Below are positions 25,257 to 34,141 of a stretch of 64,000 nt of DNA, in pieces; positions within the stretch are counted from its first letter, which is position 1; each line of letters opens with the position of its first letter. The stretch is taken from NCBI GenBank assembly GCA_029263055.1, contig JAJCYG010000083.1:42710-106709 (forward strand), written 5' to 3'. The notes below the pieces were generated by a model. The model saw only the letters and a list, made by a program, of their open reading frames with translations. It ran no database searches and was not told the origin of the DNA. This DNA comes from Actinomycetes bacterium. GTDB lineage: Bacteria; Auribacterota; JAJCYG01. A program made the position numbers and the translations under genes.

Positions 25257-26507
25257 ATGGTATGTTTTTCTCTTATGTTTTCTATAAAGATGCCCTTTGT
25301 TCGTTGGGTCTCAGTCTTACTTGTTTTTTCAGTTTTACACACTTCGTCTGTTTCAACTCTTTCCTATAAATTGGCTCCTCTGTCTCAATTTCAGATTGAT
25401 GATGTTCAAATTTCTAAGGTTGATAGAAAAGAACCAACAGGTGTTGGACATTCTTTTAGATGCCGTGTTTTGACTCCAGCTCTTTTTTTAATGTTGGTTT
25501 TATTAGCTGGTTGTTCTTCTATGAGTTCAGAAGAGCGCGCGCGTTATATTACCGATGAGATTGGAACCCGTATTGAAAAGAAAGAGTGGGGAAATTCTTA
25601 TGATGTGTCGAGTTTAGCAGATGATCGTTGGGATAATATTGAAGAGTTAATTGACTCGGGAAAAAGTCGTTCTCAGATAGCAACTCTTTTAGGATTAAAA
25701 GATGATAAGCGAAGTTTGTTTATTCAATATGGAATTTTGGTTGATGGAAATAGAAATAATGAAGATGTGAAGCGGCTTAAAACCTTTATAGAGAAGTTGC
25801 CACCGTCTCATATTCCTGCAGTACATACTGTTTTAATGGGACTTAGTTTTAGCCGAATTTATGATCATGACAAGAGTGGACGTTACTATTTTATAGAGGG
25901 GCGGATTATTGGTTTTGTTCGAAATTTTTTAGGTGAGAATGGGGTGAAGTTAATTAACCTGGCTCATGAATGGGGACATGCGGTTGATTTCTATTTAGTT
26001 AGTTTTTTAAAAGGAAAATGGTATTGGACTTTACACCTTCTTTTTTCATGGGGGGATGATGCGTATGCTAGCGAATATGGTGGCGCCACACATTGGGAAG
26101 ATTTTGCTGAAATTTATGAACTCTGGATGACTGATTCGCTTAAGTTTTTAAATAAACAAAGTGGCGGTGCAGCCGGAAAGCGTTTTTCAAGCCGAGTGTT
26201 GTTATGGAAGACATTAATGGTCTTACGTCATTTTGTGATCGAAAGAGAGGGGAAGTATTTTTTACGAGCCTATCGTCATGGAAGAGGAAGTAAATGGCCT
26301 GATAAATGGACACTCTTAGATATAGAAGTTGATATAGGGGATCCAAGTGATTTGGATTTAGAGCACCTTTTGAAAGTGAGAGACGCGTTGAAAGAGGCTG
26401 ATGGTGGCGACAAAAAAGTTTCATTTCGTTTCGCTCCAAGCCAGAATCAAGGGGTGAAGAATCCCACCTTATTAGCTCATGTCGAACCAATTGAGTCAAG
26501 TTCATAA
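25257..26507 (+). CDS. Envelope-associated zinc metallopeptidase-like protein
   Basis: No named family recognised. Residues 237-241 read HEWGH in LINLAHEWGHAVDF, a zincin HExxH helix, and WEDFAEIYELW about 40 residues later supplies a likely third ligand (E281) as in gluzincin-like secreted peptidases. The N-terminus is odd. A signal-like segment (residues 12-33) is followed by LSYKLAPLSQFQIDD, and a second hydrophobic stretch ends in a lipobox-like LLAGCSS (residues 82-88). So the protein could be a lipoprotein cleaved at C86 or be anchored by two segments. GAGG lies 7 nt before the ATG. The gene stands alone between a terminator and the ribBA promoter. Confidence 0.7.
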   Translation: MVCFSLMFSIKMPFVRWVSVLLVFSVLHTSSVSTLSYKLAPLSQFQIDDVQISKVDRKEPTGVGHSFRCRVLTPALFLMLVLLAGCSSMSSEERARYITDEIGTRIEKKEWGNSYDVSSLADDRWDNIEELIDSGKSRSQIATLLGLKDDKRSLFIQYGILVDGNRNNEDVKRLKTFIEKLPPSHIPAVHTVLMGLSFSRIYDHDKSGRYYFIEGRIIGFVRNFLGENGVKLINLAHEWGHAVDFYLVSFLKGKWYWTLHLLFSWGDDAYASEYGGATHWEDFAEIYELWMTDSLKFLNKQSGGAAGKRFSSRVLLWKTLMVLRHFVIEREGKYFLRAYRHGRGSKWPDKWTLLDIEVDIGDPSDLDLEHLLKVRDALKEADGGDKKVSFRFAPSQNQGVKNPTLLAHVEPIESSS

Positions 26508-26521
26508 AATTCATTAAGTCC

Positions 26522-26551
26522 TTGACTTATAAGGGGAAAGTAGAATATACT
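26522..26551 (+). promoter_or_regulatory. Predicted promoter of the riboflavin operon
   Basis: TTGACT (26522-26527), 18 nt, TATACT (26546-26551). The leader is only about 25 nt, so there is no room for an FMN riboswitch. Confidence 0.7.
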
Positions 26552-26583
26552 GTTTCTCTATTTTACGATTTTTTGAGGATGAA

Positions 26584-27789
26584 ATGGACGAACATAAACA
26601 TTTTGATTCAATTGAAACAGCCATAGAAGACATTCGCCAAGGCAAGATGGTGATTGTCACAGATGATGAATCTCGTGAAAATGAGGGAGACCTCATTATG
26701 GCTGCTGAAAAGGTGACTCCTGAAGCCATTAATTTTATGGCCACACATGGACGGGGGTTAATCTGTGTTCCCATGGCTCCTGAACGATGTGATCAGCTTG
26801 GGCTCACATCGATGGCTCCTGAAAACAATGAACCCTTTAAAACTGCTTTTGTTAGTTCTGTGGATGCCCGTGCGGGGATCACAACCGGTATTTCTGCTTT
26901 TGATCGAGCCGAGACAATCCGTATTTTGGCTGATCCAGAACAATCTTCACAATCATTAGTCAGTCCGGGGCATATTTTTCCTTTACGTTACCGTGAAGGT
27001 GGCGTGCTTAATCGAGCCGGTCACACAGAAGCTTCTGTTGATTTAGCGAGTCTGGCTGGAGCTTATCCAGCAGGTGTTATTTGCGAAATCATGAATGAAG
27101 ATGGCTCCATGGCTCGCTTGCCTGATCTTGTTACATTTAAAGAAAAACACAGTCTTAAAATGATCAGTATTGCTCAATTAATTGAGTACCGTCGTCGCAA
27201 TGAATCTTTAATTGAAAAGGTTGTTGAAACAAACATTCCGACTCCTTATGGAACGTTTCAACTTAAAGCGTATGAATCTAAAATTGATGATTTGATTCAC
27301 CTTGCTTTTGTGATGGGAGATGTGAGTGATGGAACGCCTGTTTTATCACGGGTCCATTCTGAATGTTTGACTGGAGATGTTTTTGGTTCGCAACGTTGTG
27401 ATTGTGGTAAACAGCGAGATGCCGCATTAAAAAAGATTAGTGAAGAAGGACGGGGTGTTTTACTTTATCTGCGTCAAGAAGGACGAGGCATTGGTCTGGT
27501 CAATAAGCTAAAAGCATATGCGCTTCAAGATGAAGGTTTGGATACGGTTGAAGCAAATAAAAAACTCGGTTTTGAAGTCGACTTACGTGAGTATGGAATT
27601 GGCGCTCAAATCTTAGTTGATTTAGGTGTACAAGAGTTACGTTTAATGACAAACAATCCAAGAAAATTAGTAGGTTTAGATGGTTTTGGGATGAAGGTGG
27701 TTGAGCGGGTTCCTTTAAAAATTGAAGCCAATGACCATAATCTAACCTATTTAAAGACCAAAATGGAAAAACTGGGACACTTACTTTAA
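26584..27789 (+). CDS. ribBA: Bifunctional 3,4-dihydroxy-2-butanone-4-phosphate synthase / GTP cyclohydrolase II
   Basis: Supplies both branches of riboflavin synthesis. The 401-residue protein has the RibB domain first ([44 protein letters not shown]) and the RibA domain from about residue 205 ([20 protein letters not shown] with the three zinc Cys, [28 protein letters not shown]). GAGG precedes the ATG. It starts the rib operon; its stop touches the start of the next gene. Confidence 0.97.
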   Translation: MDEHKHFDSIETAIEDIRQGKMVIVTDDESRENEGDLIMAAEKVTPEAINFMATHGRGLICVPMAPERCDQLGLTSMAPENNEPFKTAFVSSVDARAGITTGISAFDRAETIRILADPEQSSQSLVSPGHIFPLRYREGGVLNRAGHTEASVDLASLAGAYPAGVICEIMNEDGSMARLPDLVTFKEKHSLKMISIAQLIEYRRRNESLIEKVVETNIPTPYGTFQLKAYESKIDDLIHLAFVMGDVSDGTPVLSRVHSECLTGDVFGSQRCDCGKQRDAALKKISEEGRGVLLYLRQEGRGIGLVNKLKAYALQDEGLDTVEANKKLGFEVDLREYGIGAQILVDLGVQELRLMTNNPRKLVGLDGFGMKVVERVPLKIEANDHNLTYLKTKMEKLGHLL

Positions 27790-28232
27790 TGGAGCAGCTT
27801 CTTCCGTTTTTGGCTCATATGAGCTGCCACCTTGGGGTAGCCCTTTTTTTATCTACACTTATTTTTATATTTTTTAGGTCATGGAAGTGGGTAGCTGTTT
27901 GCTTTGTGGCTAGTTTTTACACAGATGCGGATCATCTGTTTGAGTATTTTTTAGCTCATGGGTTTGAGTTTGACTGGAAAAGCATGGTAACGGGTGAATA
28001 TTTTGTGACAGTCGACAAACGTTTTGTCTTCTTTCATTCGTATGAATCCATTCTTATTGCTTTTGCATTGGTTTTATTTAAGACCATTAAGTGGCAGGCA
28101 GCCTTGGCGTATTCGTTAGGTCTTTTGGGACATTTGATGGTGGATCAATTTTCATATCCATTAAAACCTTTGGCATATTCATTAACCTATCGTTGGATAA
28201 ATGGTTTTACACCTGAAGCCTTTGGATCGTAA
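27789..28232 (+). CDS. Small multi-pass membrane protein in the rib operon (possible YdjM/DUF457-like metal-binding hydrolase)
   Basis: 147 residues with three or four hydrophobic segments. Acidic and histidine residues sit in or near them: HMSCHLG, TDADHLFEYF, FFHSYES and LGHLMVDQFSYP. The D-x-D-H, H-x-x-E and H-x-x-x-D pattern resembles the membrane-bound metal-dependent hydrolase (YdjM/DUF457) group, but the match is only by motif. It overlaps the ribBA stop by one base and is followed at 15 bp by ribH, so it is co-transcribed with riboflavin genes. A role in phospholipid or flavin metabolism would be a guess. Confidence 0.7.
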   Translation: MEQLLPFLAHMSCHLGVALFLSTLIFIFFRSWKWVAVCFVASFYTDADHLFEYFLAHGFEFDWKSMVTGEYFVTVDKRFVFFHSYESILIAFALVLFKTIKWQAALAYSLGLLGHLMVDQFSYPLKPLAYSLTYRWINGFTPEAFGS

Positions 28233-28247
28233 GAAAGAGAAAAAGAG

Positions 28248-28709
28248 ATGAATCAATTAGAAGGAACTTTAGACGGAACAGGAAAAAAAATTGCGATAGT
28301 CGTGGCTCGCTTTAATGACTTTGTGACCTCTAAATTATTAGATGGAGCGACTCAAGCATTAATTAAAAATGGAGTGGATGAAAAAGATATTGATGTGGCT
28401 TGGGTGCCAGGTTCCTTTGAGCTCCCATTTGTTGCGAGTCGTTTGGCAGCCTCTAAAAAGAGAGACGCTATTATTTGCTTAGGAGCCTTGATTCGAGGGG
28501 ATACTCCTCATTTTGACTATATTTCAGAAGCCGCTTCTTTAGGGATTGAGCAAGCGAGTCGGGAGACCGGCATTCCTATCATCTTTGGTGTTTTGACCTG
28601 TGAGAATATGGAGCAAGCCATGGATCGAGTCGGAGGCAAAGTAGGGCATAAAGGCGAAGAAGCTGCTTGCGCTGCGATTGAAATGGCACATTTAAATAAA
28701 CAAATATAA
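28248..28709 (+). CDS. ribH: 6,7-dimethyl-8-ribityllumazine synthase
   Basis: Penultimate enzyme of riboflavin synthesis, forming large capsid-like shells. The 153-residue protein shows VVARFNDFVTSKLLDGA, WVPGSFELPFVA, GALIRGDTPHFDYISEAASLG (with the catalytic His) and PIIFGVLTCENMEQAMDRVG. It lies between the membrane protein and nusB, a common ribH-nusB pairing. Confidence 0.97.
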   Translation: MNQLEGTLDGTGKKIAIVVARFNDFVTSKLLDGATQALIKNGVDEKDIDVAWVPGSFELPFVASRLAASKKRDAIICLGALIRGDTPHFDYISEAASLGIEQASRETGIPIIFGVLTCENMEQAMDRVGGKVGHKGEEAACAAIEMAHLNKQI

Positions 28710-28718
28710 GAGAACAAC

Positions 28719-29135
28719 ATGTCAACACGTAGAAAACAACGCGAACAAGTTTTAAAAATGCTTTATCAATTAGAAGTGGGTAAAGGGGATGCTGAAGATG
28801 TTTTCTTTTTTTATTTAGAAGAAGAAAAACCTGAGGTTGAAACCTCTCGATTTGTTAAAGCCCTTTTTTTTGGTGTGACTGAAAAAACCGATGAACTCGA
28901 TAAAAAAATTGAAGAGTTTGCTGATAATTGGAAATTAAGTCGAATTGCTTTAGTGGATAAAAATGTGTTGCGCATGTCGCTTTATGAAATTATTTATTGT
29001 GATGATATTCCCAATGCAGTAGCCATTAATGAAGCGGTTGATATTGTGAAGAAATTCTCTACTGAAGATTCAGGTAAATTTGTTAACGGCCTATTGGATA
29101 AGATTAAAAATGAACTGGCTAAAAAAGGGTCTTAA
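28719..29135 (+). CDS. nusB: Transcription antitermination factor NusB
   Basis: All-helical RNA-binding protein that acts with NusE (S10) in rRNA antitermination. The 138-residue protein starts MSTRRKQREQVLKMLYQLE and ends with the typical IPNAVAINEAVDIVKKFSTEDSGKFVNGLLDKI. It is 9 bp after ribH and overlaps the ftsY start. Confidence 0.96.
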   Translation: MSTRRKQREQVLKMLYQLEVGKGDAEDVFFFYLEEEKPEVETSRFVKALFFGVTEKTDELDKKIEEFADNWKLSRIALVDKNVLRMSLYEIIYCDDIPNAVAINEAVDIVKKFSTEDSGKFVNGLLDKIKNELAKKGS

Positions 29136-30009
29136 AAAGGCCAAAGATCAAATTTCAGGTCAAATCAAAAACATTTTTAGTGGTGGCGGCAAGATTGCCC
29201 CTGAAGATCTTGATTCCATTGAAGAAATCCTCTTAAGCGCTGATTTAGGGCCTTCTACTGTGATTCCCTTGATAGATCATCTCCGTGATAACTCACCCAA
29301 AGGAATTGAATACAACGAACTTCTTAGTTATTTAGAAAAAGAAATTGAATCGTTATTTCAACAAGATCGAAAGAGTTTGATTCAAAACAGTGCGGGACCG
29401 ACCGTGATTATGATGGTTGGAGTCAATGGAACAGGAAAAACCACTACAGTAGCTAAGCTCGCTCAATATTATAAGCAACAAGGCAAGTCCGTGATGTTGG
29501 CTTCTTGCGATACTTTTAGAGCGGCTGCAACGGATCAGCTTCAGGTTTGGGCTGATCGACTTGGGATTGAAGCGATTCAGCAAGGTGCTGGAGCAGACCC
29601 CGCTGCTGTGGCATTTGATGCGCTTAAAGCTGCTTTGTCACGTGGAACCGATGTGTTGATCTGCGACACAGCAGGGCGCCTTCACAATAAATCAAATTTA
29701 ATGGAAGAGCTGAAAAAAATCTCGCGTGTTTTGGGAAAAGAATTAGAAGGGGCACCGCACGAAACCTTATTGGTTTTAGATGCGGTGACCGGTCAAAACG
29801 GATTTATTCAAGCAGAACAATTTCATAAAGAACTTAATTTATCCGGCGTGATTGTTTCAAAATTAGATGGAACCGCTAAAGCAGGAGTGGTTGTCTCCAT
29901 TGAAAAAGATTTACAGATCCCCGTTAAATTTGTGGGCGTAGGTGAATCCATTGATGACTTTGCTCTTTTTTCACCCAAAGAATTTGTCAAAGAACTATTA
30001 GAGGTCTAA
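29110..30009 (+). CDS. ftsY: Signal recognition particle receptor FtsY
   Basis: GTPase that docks the SRP-ribosome complex at the membrane. The NG domain is complete: GVNGTGKTTTVAKLA (G1), DTFRAAATDQL, DTAGRLHNKSNLMEEL and SKLDGTAKAG, then GVGESIDDFALFSPKEF. The acidic A domain is absent, as in many short FtsY proteins. ATG at 29110 (MNWLKKGLKKAKDQI) gives 299 residues and overlaps nusB by 26 nt; an in-frame TTG at 29080 is less likely. Its stop overlaps the ribD start (TAATG). Confidence 0.95.
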   Translation: MNWLKKGLKKAKDQISGQIKNIFSGGGKIAPEDLDSIEEILLSADLGPSTVIPLIDHLRDNSPKGIEYNELLSYLEKEIESLFQQDRKSLIQNSAGPTVIMMVGVNGTGKTTTVAKLAQYYKQQGKSVMLASCDTFRAAATDQLQVWADRLGIEAIQQGAGADPAAVAFDALKAALSRGTDVLICDTAGRLHNKSNLMEELKKISRVLGKELEGAPHETLLVLDAVTGQNGFIQAEQFHKELNLSGVIVSKLDGTAKAGVVVSIEKDLQIPVKFVGVGESIDDFALFSPKEFVKELLEV

Positions 30010-31121
30010 TGAAAACGAGTAAAAAATTAGAAGAAGATAAAAAGTTTATGCGCATGGCATTGCGCTTGGCTGAAAAAGGCCGAGGCTGTGTGAGTCCGAA
30101 TCCTATAGTGGGAGCCGTCGTGGTAAAGGCGGGAAAAGTTGTGGGACGTGGCTATCATCAAGAGTATGGGGGCGCGCATGCTGAAGTGCATGCTTTAGAA
30201 CAAGCTGGAAAGCGTGCAAAGAATGCCACTCTTTATGTCACATTAGAGCCATGTTGTTCTTATGGTAAAACACCTCCTTGTTTGAATGAAATTTTAGAAA
30301 CAGGAATCAAGCGGGTTGTGATTGGCACGCGTGACCCTAATCTGCGTCATGCTGGAAAAGGCCTTGATATTTTACGCAAACGAAAAATTCAAGTGACTGA
30401 AGCTGTTGAAGAAGAAAAAGCACAAGAGCTTATTCGTTACTTTTCTCATTGGATTAAAAAGAAGATCCCTTATGTGATTGTCAAACAAGCCATGAGTTTA
30501 GATGGAAAAATCGCCACTTATAAAGGTGATTCTAAGTGGATCAGTTCACCCAAATCAAGAGAGTGGGTTCATCAACTTCGTTCTCAAGTCGATGCGATTT
30601 TAGTAGGAAAAACAACGGCCCAAAAAGATGATCCTTTATTAACGTGTCGTTTGCCTCAATGGCGGGGTGAGCAACCGATACGTTTTGTGTTAAGTCGAGA
30701 TGGTAAAGTAAGTCCTAATCTAAAACTATTTACAAAAAACCAATCAGAATTAACCTTTTTGGTTGCCTCAACTAAAATGAATGCCAAGCTTAAAGATAAA
30801 TGGGAGCGTTCAGGCGTTCCGTTGATTCTTGTTCCTGAAAAAAGAGGTAAAATAGATTTTGATAAATTCTTAAAAGCAATTGGTGAAATGGGCGTGATGT
30901 CTTTATTGGTTGAAGGAGGAGGAGAAACAGTCGCCTCTTTTTTTGAAGCCAAATATGTGAATCAACTCTTTTTATTTGTGGCACCTAAAATCGTTGGGGG
31001 CAAAGAAGCGCCGACGCCTGTAGGGGGTTTGGGGTTGGCAAAAATGTCACAGGCAATTAAACCAAAAATGGTTGAAACGAAACAAATAGATAAAGATTTA
31101 TTAATCGAAGCGACTTTTTAA
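30009..31121 (+). CDS. ribD: Bifunctional diaminohydroxyphosphoribosylaminopyrimidine deaminase / 5-amino-6-(5-phosphoribosylamino)uracil reductase
   Basis: Second and third steps of riboflavin synthesis. The deaminase domain carries the zinc motif HAEVHALEQ and LEPCCSYGKTPPC. The reductase domain follows from about residue 150 (VIVKQAMSLDGKIAT, SKWISS, DAILVGKTTAQKDDPLLTCR, LLVEGGGETVASFFE). The 370-residue length is normal. The start codon shares one base with the ftsY stop. Confidence 0.97.
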   Translation: MKTSKKLEEDKKFMRMALRLAEKGRGCVSPNPIVGAVVVKAGKVVGRGYHQEYGGAHAEVHALEQAGKRAKNATLYVTLEPCCSYGKTPPCLNEILETGIKRVVIGTRDPNLRHAGKGLDILRKRKIQVTEAVEEEKAQELIRYFSHWIKKKIPYVIVKQAMSLDGKIATYKGDSKWISSPKSREWVHQLRSQVDAILVGKTTAQKDDPLLTCRLPQWRGEQPIRFVLSRDGKVSPNLKLFTKNQSELTFLVASTKMNAKLKDKWERSGVPLILVPEKRGKIDFDKFLKAIGEMGVMSLLVEGGGETVASFFEAKYVNQLFLFVAPKIVGGKEAPTPVGGLGLAKMSQAIKPKMVETKQIDKDLLIEATF

Positions 31122-31149
31122 CAAAACAAATAAAGATTAAATAAAAATT

Positions 31150-31737
31150 ATGTTTACCGGAATTGTTGAAGAAATAGGAATGGTTAAAGAGCTCAAACAA
31201 AAAGGATCTGTTTGGGATCTAAAAGTGCACGCAAAAAAGGTCTCCAAAGGACTTAAGATTGGAGAAAGCGTGGCTGTTAATGGGGCTTGTTTGACTGTGG
31301 TTAAAATTAAGAAGCCGCTTCTTTTGTTTCAAATTCAAGAAGAGACATTGCGTTGTACGGCTCTAGGAGAATTGAAAAAAGGAGTCGGTGTTAATTTAGA
31401 GAGAGCACTTAAAGCTTCTGGACGTTTTAATGGGCATATTGTTCAAGGTCATGTGGACGGCGTTGGAAAAATAAATTCGCTTAAAGAGAATAAGAAAGAT
31501 GTGGTCTTAAGTCTTACTTTTCCAAAAAAATTAAAGCCTTATTTTGTTTCTAAAGGTTCGATCACATTAAATGGGGTTAGTTTAACTCTCGTAAAGGTCA
31601 CATCGAATTGTTTGACGGTTCATCTCATTCCTCACACTCTAAAAGAGACCACGCTGCAAGATTGCCGCCCCAATGGTAAAATTAATATAGAGGTTGATAT
31701 TTTAGCTAAATATATGGAGCAGATGCTCAAAAAGTAA
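31150..31737 (+). CDS. ribE: Riboflavin synthase, alpha chain
   Basis: Dismutates two lumazine molecules to riboflavin. The 195-residue protein has the MFTGIVEEIG start and two lumazine-binding barrels: VNGACLTV in the first, GHIVQGHVDGVG and LNGVSLTLVKV in the second. It completes the riboflavin set in this operon. Confidence 0.97.
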   Translation: MFTGIVEEIGMVKELKQKGSVWDLKVHAKKVSKGLKIGESVAVNGACLTVVKIKKPLLLFQIQEETLRCTALGELKKGVGVNLERALKASGRFNGHIVQGHVDGVGKINSLKENKKDVVLSLTFPKKLKPYFVSKGSITLNGVSLTLVKVTSNCLTVHLIPHTLKETTLQDCRPNGKINIEVDILAKYMEQMLKK

Positions 31738-31745
31738 AGGTGTGG

Positions 31746-32288
31746 ATGGGTAAGAAATACCACCGAAAATGGATTAATTGGACTTACAATGGCCCAGAAA
31801 GAAGAAGAGGACGTCGAATCCTCTTTATGCTTTTATGGGTTTTTTTGTATGCGCTTATTTTTTATCGGTTTGTGGTGAGTAGCTGTGTGGTTGAAGGGGT
31901 GAGTATGGAGCCGACTTTAAAAGCAGGTTCGGCTCGATTAGTGAATCGTTTTGTCTATTTTTTTCATCCTCCTCAAAATGGTGACATTGTTGTCTTGGTT
32001 AAGAAAAAAGTAGTCCCGTTTTATTTAATTAAGCGCATTATTGGGGTTCCAGGTGATCATGTTCGGATCAAGCAGGGAGAAGTTTGGATTAATGGAGAGA
32101 AATTAGATGAATCTTATGCCGTTGGAAAAACAAAACCTTCAATTCATATTTCTCGGTTAGGAGATAAAGAGTTTTTTGTGCTTGGGGATAATCGCGAAAA
32201 TTCAGATGACAGTCGTTTTTGGGGTGTGTTGCATCGAAGTGAAATTGTCGGTAAAGTGAGCGAAGATAAACTGTTCACCTTTTGGTAA
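31746..32288 (+). CDS. lepB: Type I signal peptidase
   Basis: Cleaves signal peptides at the outer face of the cytoplasmic membrane. From the ATG at 31746 (AAAGG about 5 nt upstream; a GTG lies two codons earlier) the protein has 180 residues. There is one N-terminal membrane segment (about 24-45), the catalytic serine in GVSMEPTL (S53), the general base K96 in LIKRIIGVPGD, and LGDNRENSDDSRFWG near the end. It is last in the rib operon and ends 2 bp from the convergent ABC exporter gene. Confidence 0.94.
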   Translation: MGKKYHRKWINWTYNGPERRRGRRILFMLLWVFLYALIFYRFVVSSCVVEGVSMEPTLKAGSARLVNRFVYFFHPPQNGDIVVLVKKKVVPFYLIKRIIGVPGDHVRIKQGEVWINGEKLDESYAVGKTKPSIHISRLGDKEFFVLGDNRENSDDSRFWGVLHRSEIVGKVSEDKLFTFW

Positions 32289-32290
32289 GA

Positions 32291-34141
32291 TCAATCTTCA
32301 ATAAATTCAGGTGTTATTTCTTTATCTTCATCTGCAATAAAGTGTGCGATTTCAGGGGTTTCTTCTTGAGGTTTGAATTGAAGGTCATATAGTTTTTTGT
32401 AAATTCCTTTATTCTCCATCAGTTCTGAATGAGAGCCTGACTCAACAAGTTCTCCTCTATGTAAAACAAGAATGCGATCCACATCTCGTATAGTTGAGAG
32501 TCTATGAGCAATAATAATGCTTGTTCTGCCTTCCATGATCTGGTGCAAGGCTTCTTGAATCCATTTTTCTGTTTCAGTGTCAACACTCGAAGTCGCTTCA
32601 TCTAGAATCAAAATTTCTGGATCATAAGCTAAGACCCGGGCAAATGAGATTAATTGGCGTTCACCATGACTGAGATTGGTGCCTCCTTCAGTAATGGTAT
32701 GTTGATATTTATTTGTGAGCCGATTAATAAAATAATCTGCTCGAACCGCTTTTGCAGCTTCTTCCATTTGGTTATCAGAGATGTGTGGGAAACCTAATTT
32801 GATATTGCGTTCAATGCTTGATGAAAAAAGAGAGATGTCTTGTAAGACCACCCCCACTTTTCTGCGAAGGTCAGCTAGAGGAAGTTCTTTAATAGGAATG
32901 TTATCAACAGTGATAGAGCCTTGAGTGACATCATAACTTCGATTTAATAGTTTGATTAGAGTGGTTTTACCTGAACCGGTTGCTCCTACAATCGCGACTT
33001 TTTCACCTGCTTTGATCTCAAAAGAGATTTCTTTTAATACGTTTTGACCTGGAAAGTATTCAAAATCAACTTTTTCAAATCTAATGTTTCCTTTTGATTT
33101 GTCACTTTGTTTAGGGGTGTCTATTTCTGAAATTTTATCTTCGTTTTTTAACAGGGCAAAGACCCGTTCACAAGAGGCAAAGGAGGATTGGATAATGCTA
33201 AGTTTGTTGCTCAGATCACGAATCGGCACAAAAAACTTATAAACATAATCAATAAAAGCAACGAGTGTTCCAAATGTGAGTGTGTTTTCAATGATGCTGC
33301 CGGTTCCTCTCCATAAAACTAACGCAAGCGTAAAGGTGCTTAAAAGCTCGACAGAGGCGTAAAAGACTGATTCGTATACATTTGATAGGAACTGGGCCTT
33401 ACGATGGTCTGAGTGGATTGTGAGGAACTTATCAGCCATTTTTCTTTCTTGAACAAATAATTGAATCACACTCATTCCTAAAATAGATTCTTGTGTGTGC
33501 GAGTTCATCTTTGAAAGTCTGGCTCGAATGACTCGATAAATACGTCTGGATAAGATACGAAAGAGAATAGCAACCACAATTAGAATAGGAATCACTGTTA
33601 AGGCTGTTAAAGCTAATTTGACATTTAAGCAAAGCATAATGACAATGATTCCAATCAAAACAAATAGATCACTAAAGAGGGTGATGACTCCGGATGAGAA
33701 GAGATCACTGATATGTTCAATGTCGGTCGTGAGCCGGGTGACTAACCGTCCTACCGGGCGTTTATCAAAAAACTTCAATGATCTGGATTGAATGAACGAA
33801 AAAACCTTTTTTCTTAAGTAGTAGTTAATTTTTTGTCCAGAGAGCTCAATAAAATAGATTTGAAAATAACGGCTCACAAATTCTAAAGAGAGGGCAGTTA
33901 AAAATAGTATTGAGACAATCCAAATACCTTTTGTGGTTCCACTGAGAATATATTTATCAATCGCTTCCCGCACAAACAGAGGTTGGATCAAATGGAACAG
34001 GGCGACCAGTGGCACAAAACTAACCGAACCAAGAATAAACCGGCTGTAAGGGCGGCTAAACTGATAGAGTTGTTTGATCAGTTCCCAATCAAAACCTCTT
34101 TTCAAGGTCTCTTTGGCTTTATGGGCTGATGATTTGCTCAT
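32291..34141 (-). CDS. ABC exporter half-transporter, second subunit of a heterodimer
   Basis: 616-residue membrane-ATPase fusion with six membrane segments and a C-terminal nucleotide-binding domain: Walker A GATGSGKTT, Walker B ILILDEATSSVD with the catalytic Glu, H-loop IIAHRLSTI. The signature reads LSHGERQ in place of LSGGQ. ATG 34141 is preferred over the far upstream in-frame ATG because GAGG lies 6 nt before it. It overlaps the 3' end of the partner gene by 23 nt. Together they resemble the LmrCD/BmrCD/TM287-288 type of multidrug or lipid exporter with one degenerate ATP site. The substrate is unknown. Confidence 0.92.
   Translation of the reverse strand: MSKSSAHKAKETLKRGFDWELIKQLYQFSRPYSRFILGSVSFVPLVALFHLIQPLFVREAIDKYILSGTTKGIWIVSILFLTALSLEFVSRYFQIYFIELSGQKINYYLRKKVFSFIQSRSLKFFDKRPVGRLVTRLTTDIEHISDLFSSGVITLFSDLFVLIGIIVIMLCLNVKLALTALTVIPILIVVAILFRILSRRIYRVIRARLSKMNSHTQESILGMSVIQLFVQERKMADKFLTIHSDHRKAQFLSNVYESVFYASVELLSTFTLALVLWRGTGSIIENTLTFGTLVAFIDYVYKFFVPIRDLSNKLSIIQSSFASCERVFALLKNEDKISEIDTPKQSDKSKGNIRFEKVDFEYFPGQNVLKEISFEIKAGEKVAIVGATGSGKTTLIKLLNRSYDVTQGSITVDNIPIKELPLADLRRKVGVVLQDISLFSSSIERNIKLGFPHISDNQMEEAAKAVRADYFINRLTNKYQHTITEGGTNLSHGERQLISFARVLAYDPEILILDEATSSVDTETEKWIQEALHQIMEGRTSIIIAHRLSTIRDVDRILVLHRGELVESGSHSELMENKGIYKKLYDLQFKPQEETPEIAHFIADEDKEITPEFIED

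Noticed and set aside
26508..26583. Possible FMN riboswitch before the riboflavin operon
   Set aside because: The promoter -10 is at 26546-26551 and the ATG at 26584, leaving about 25 nt of leader; no RFN-element sequences are present.
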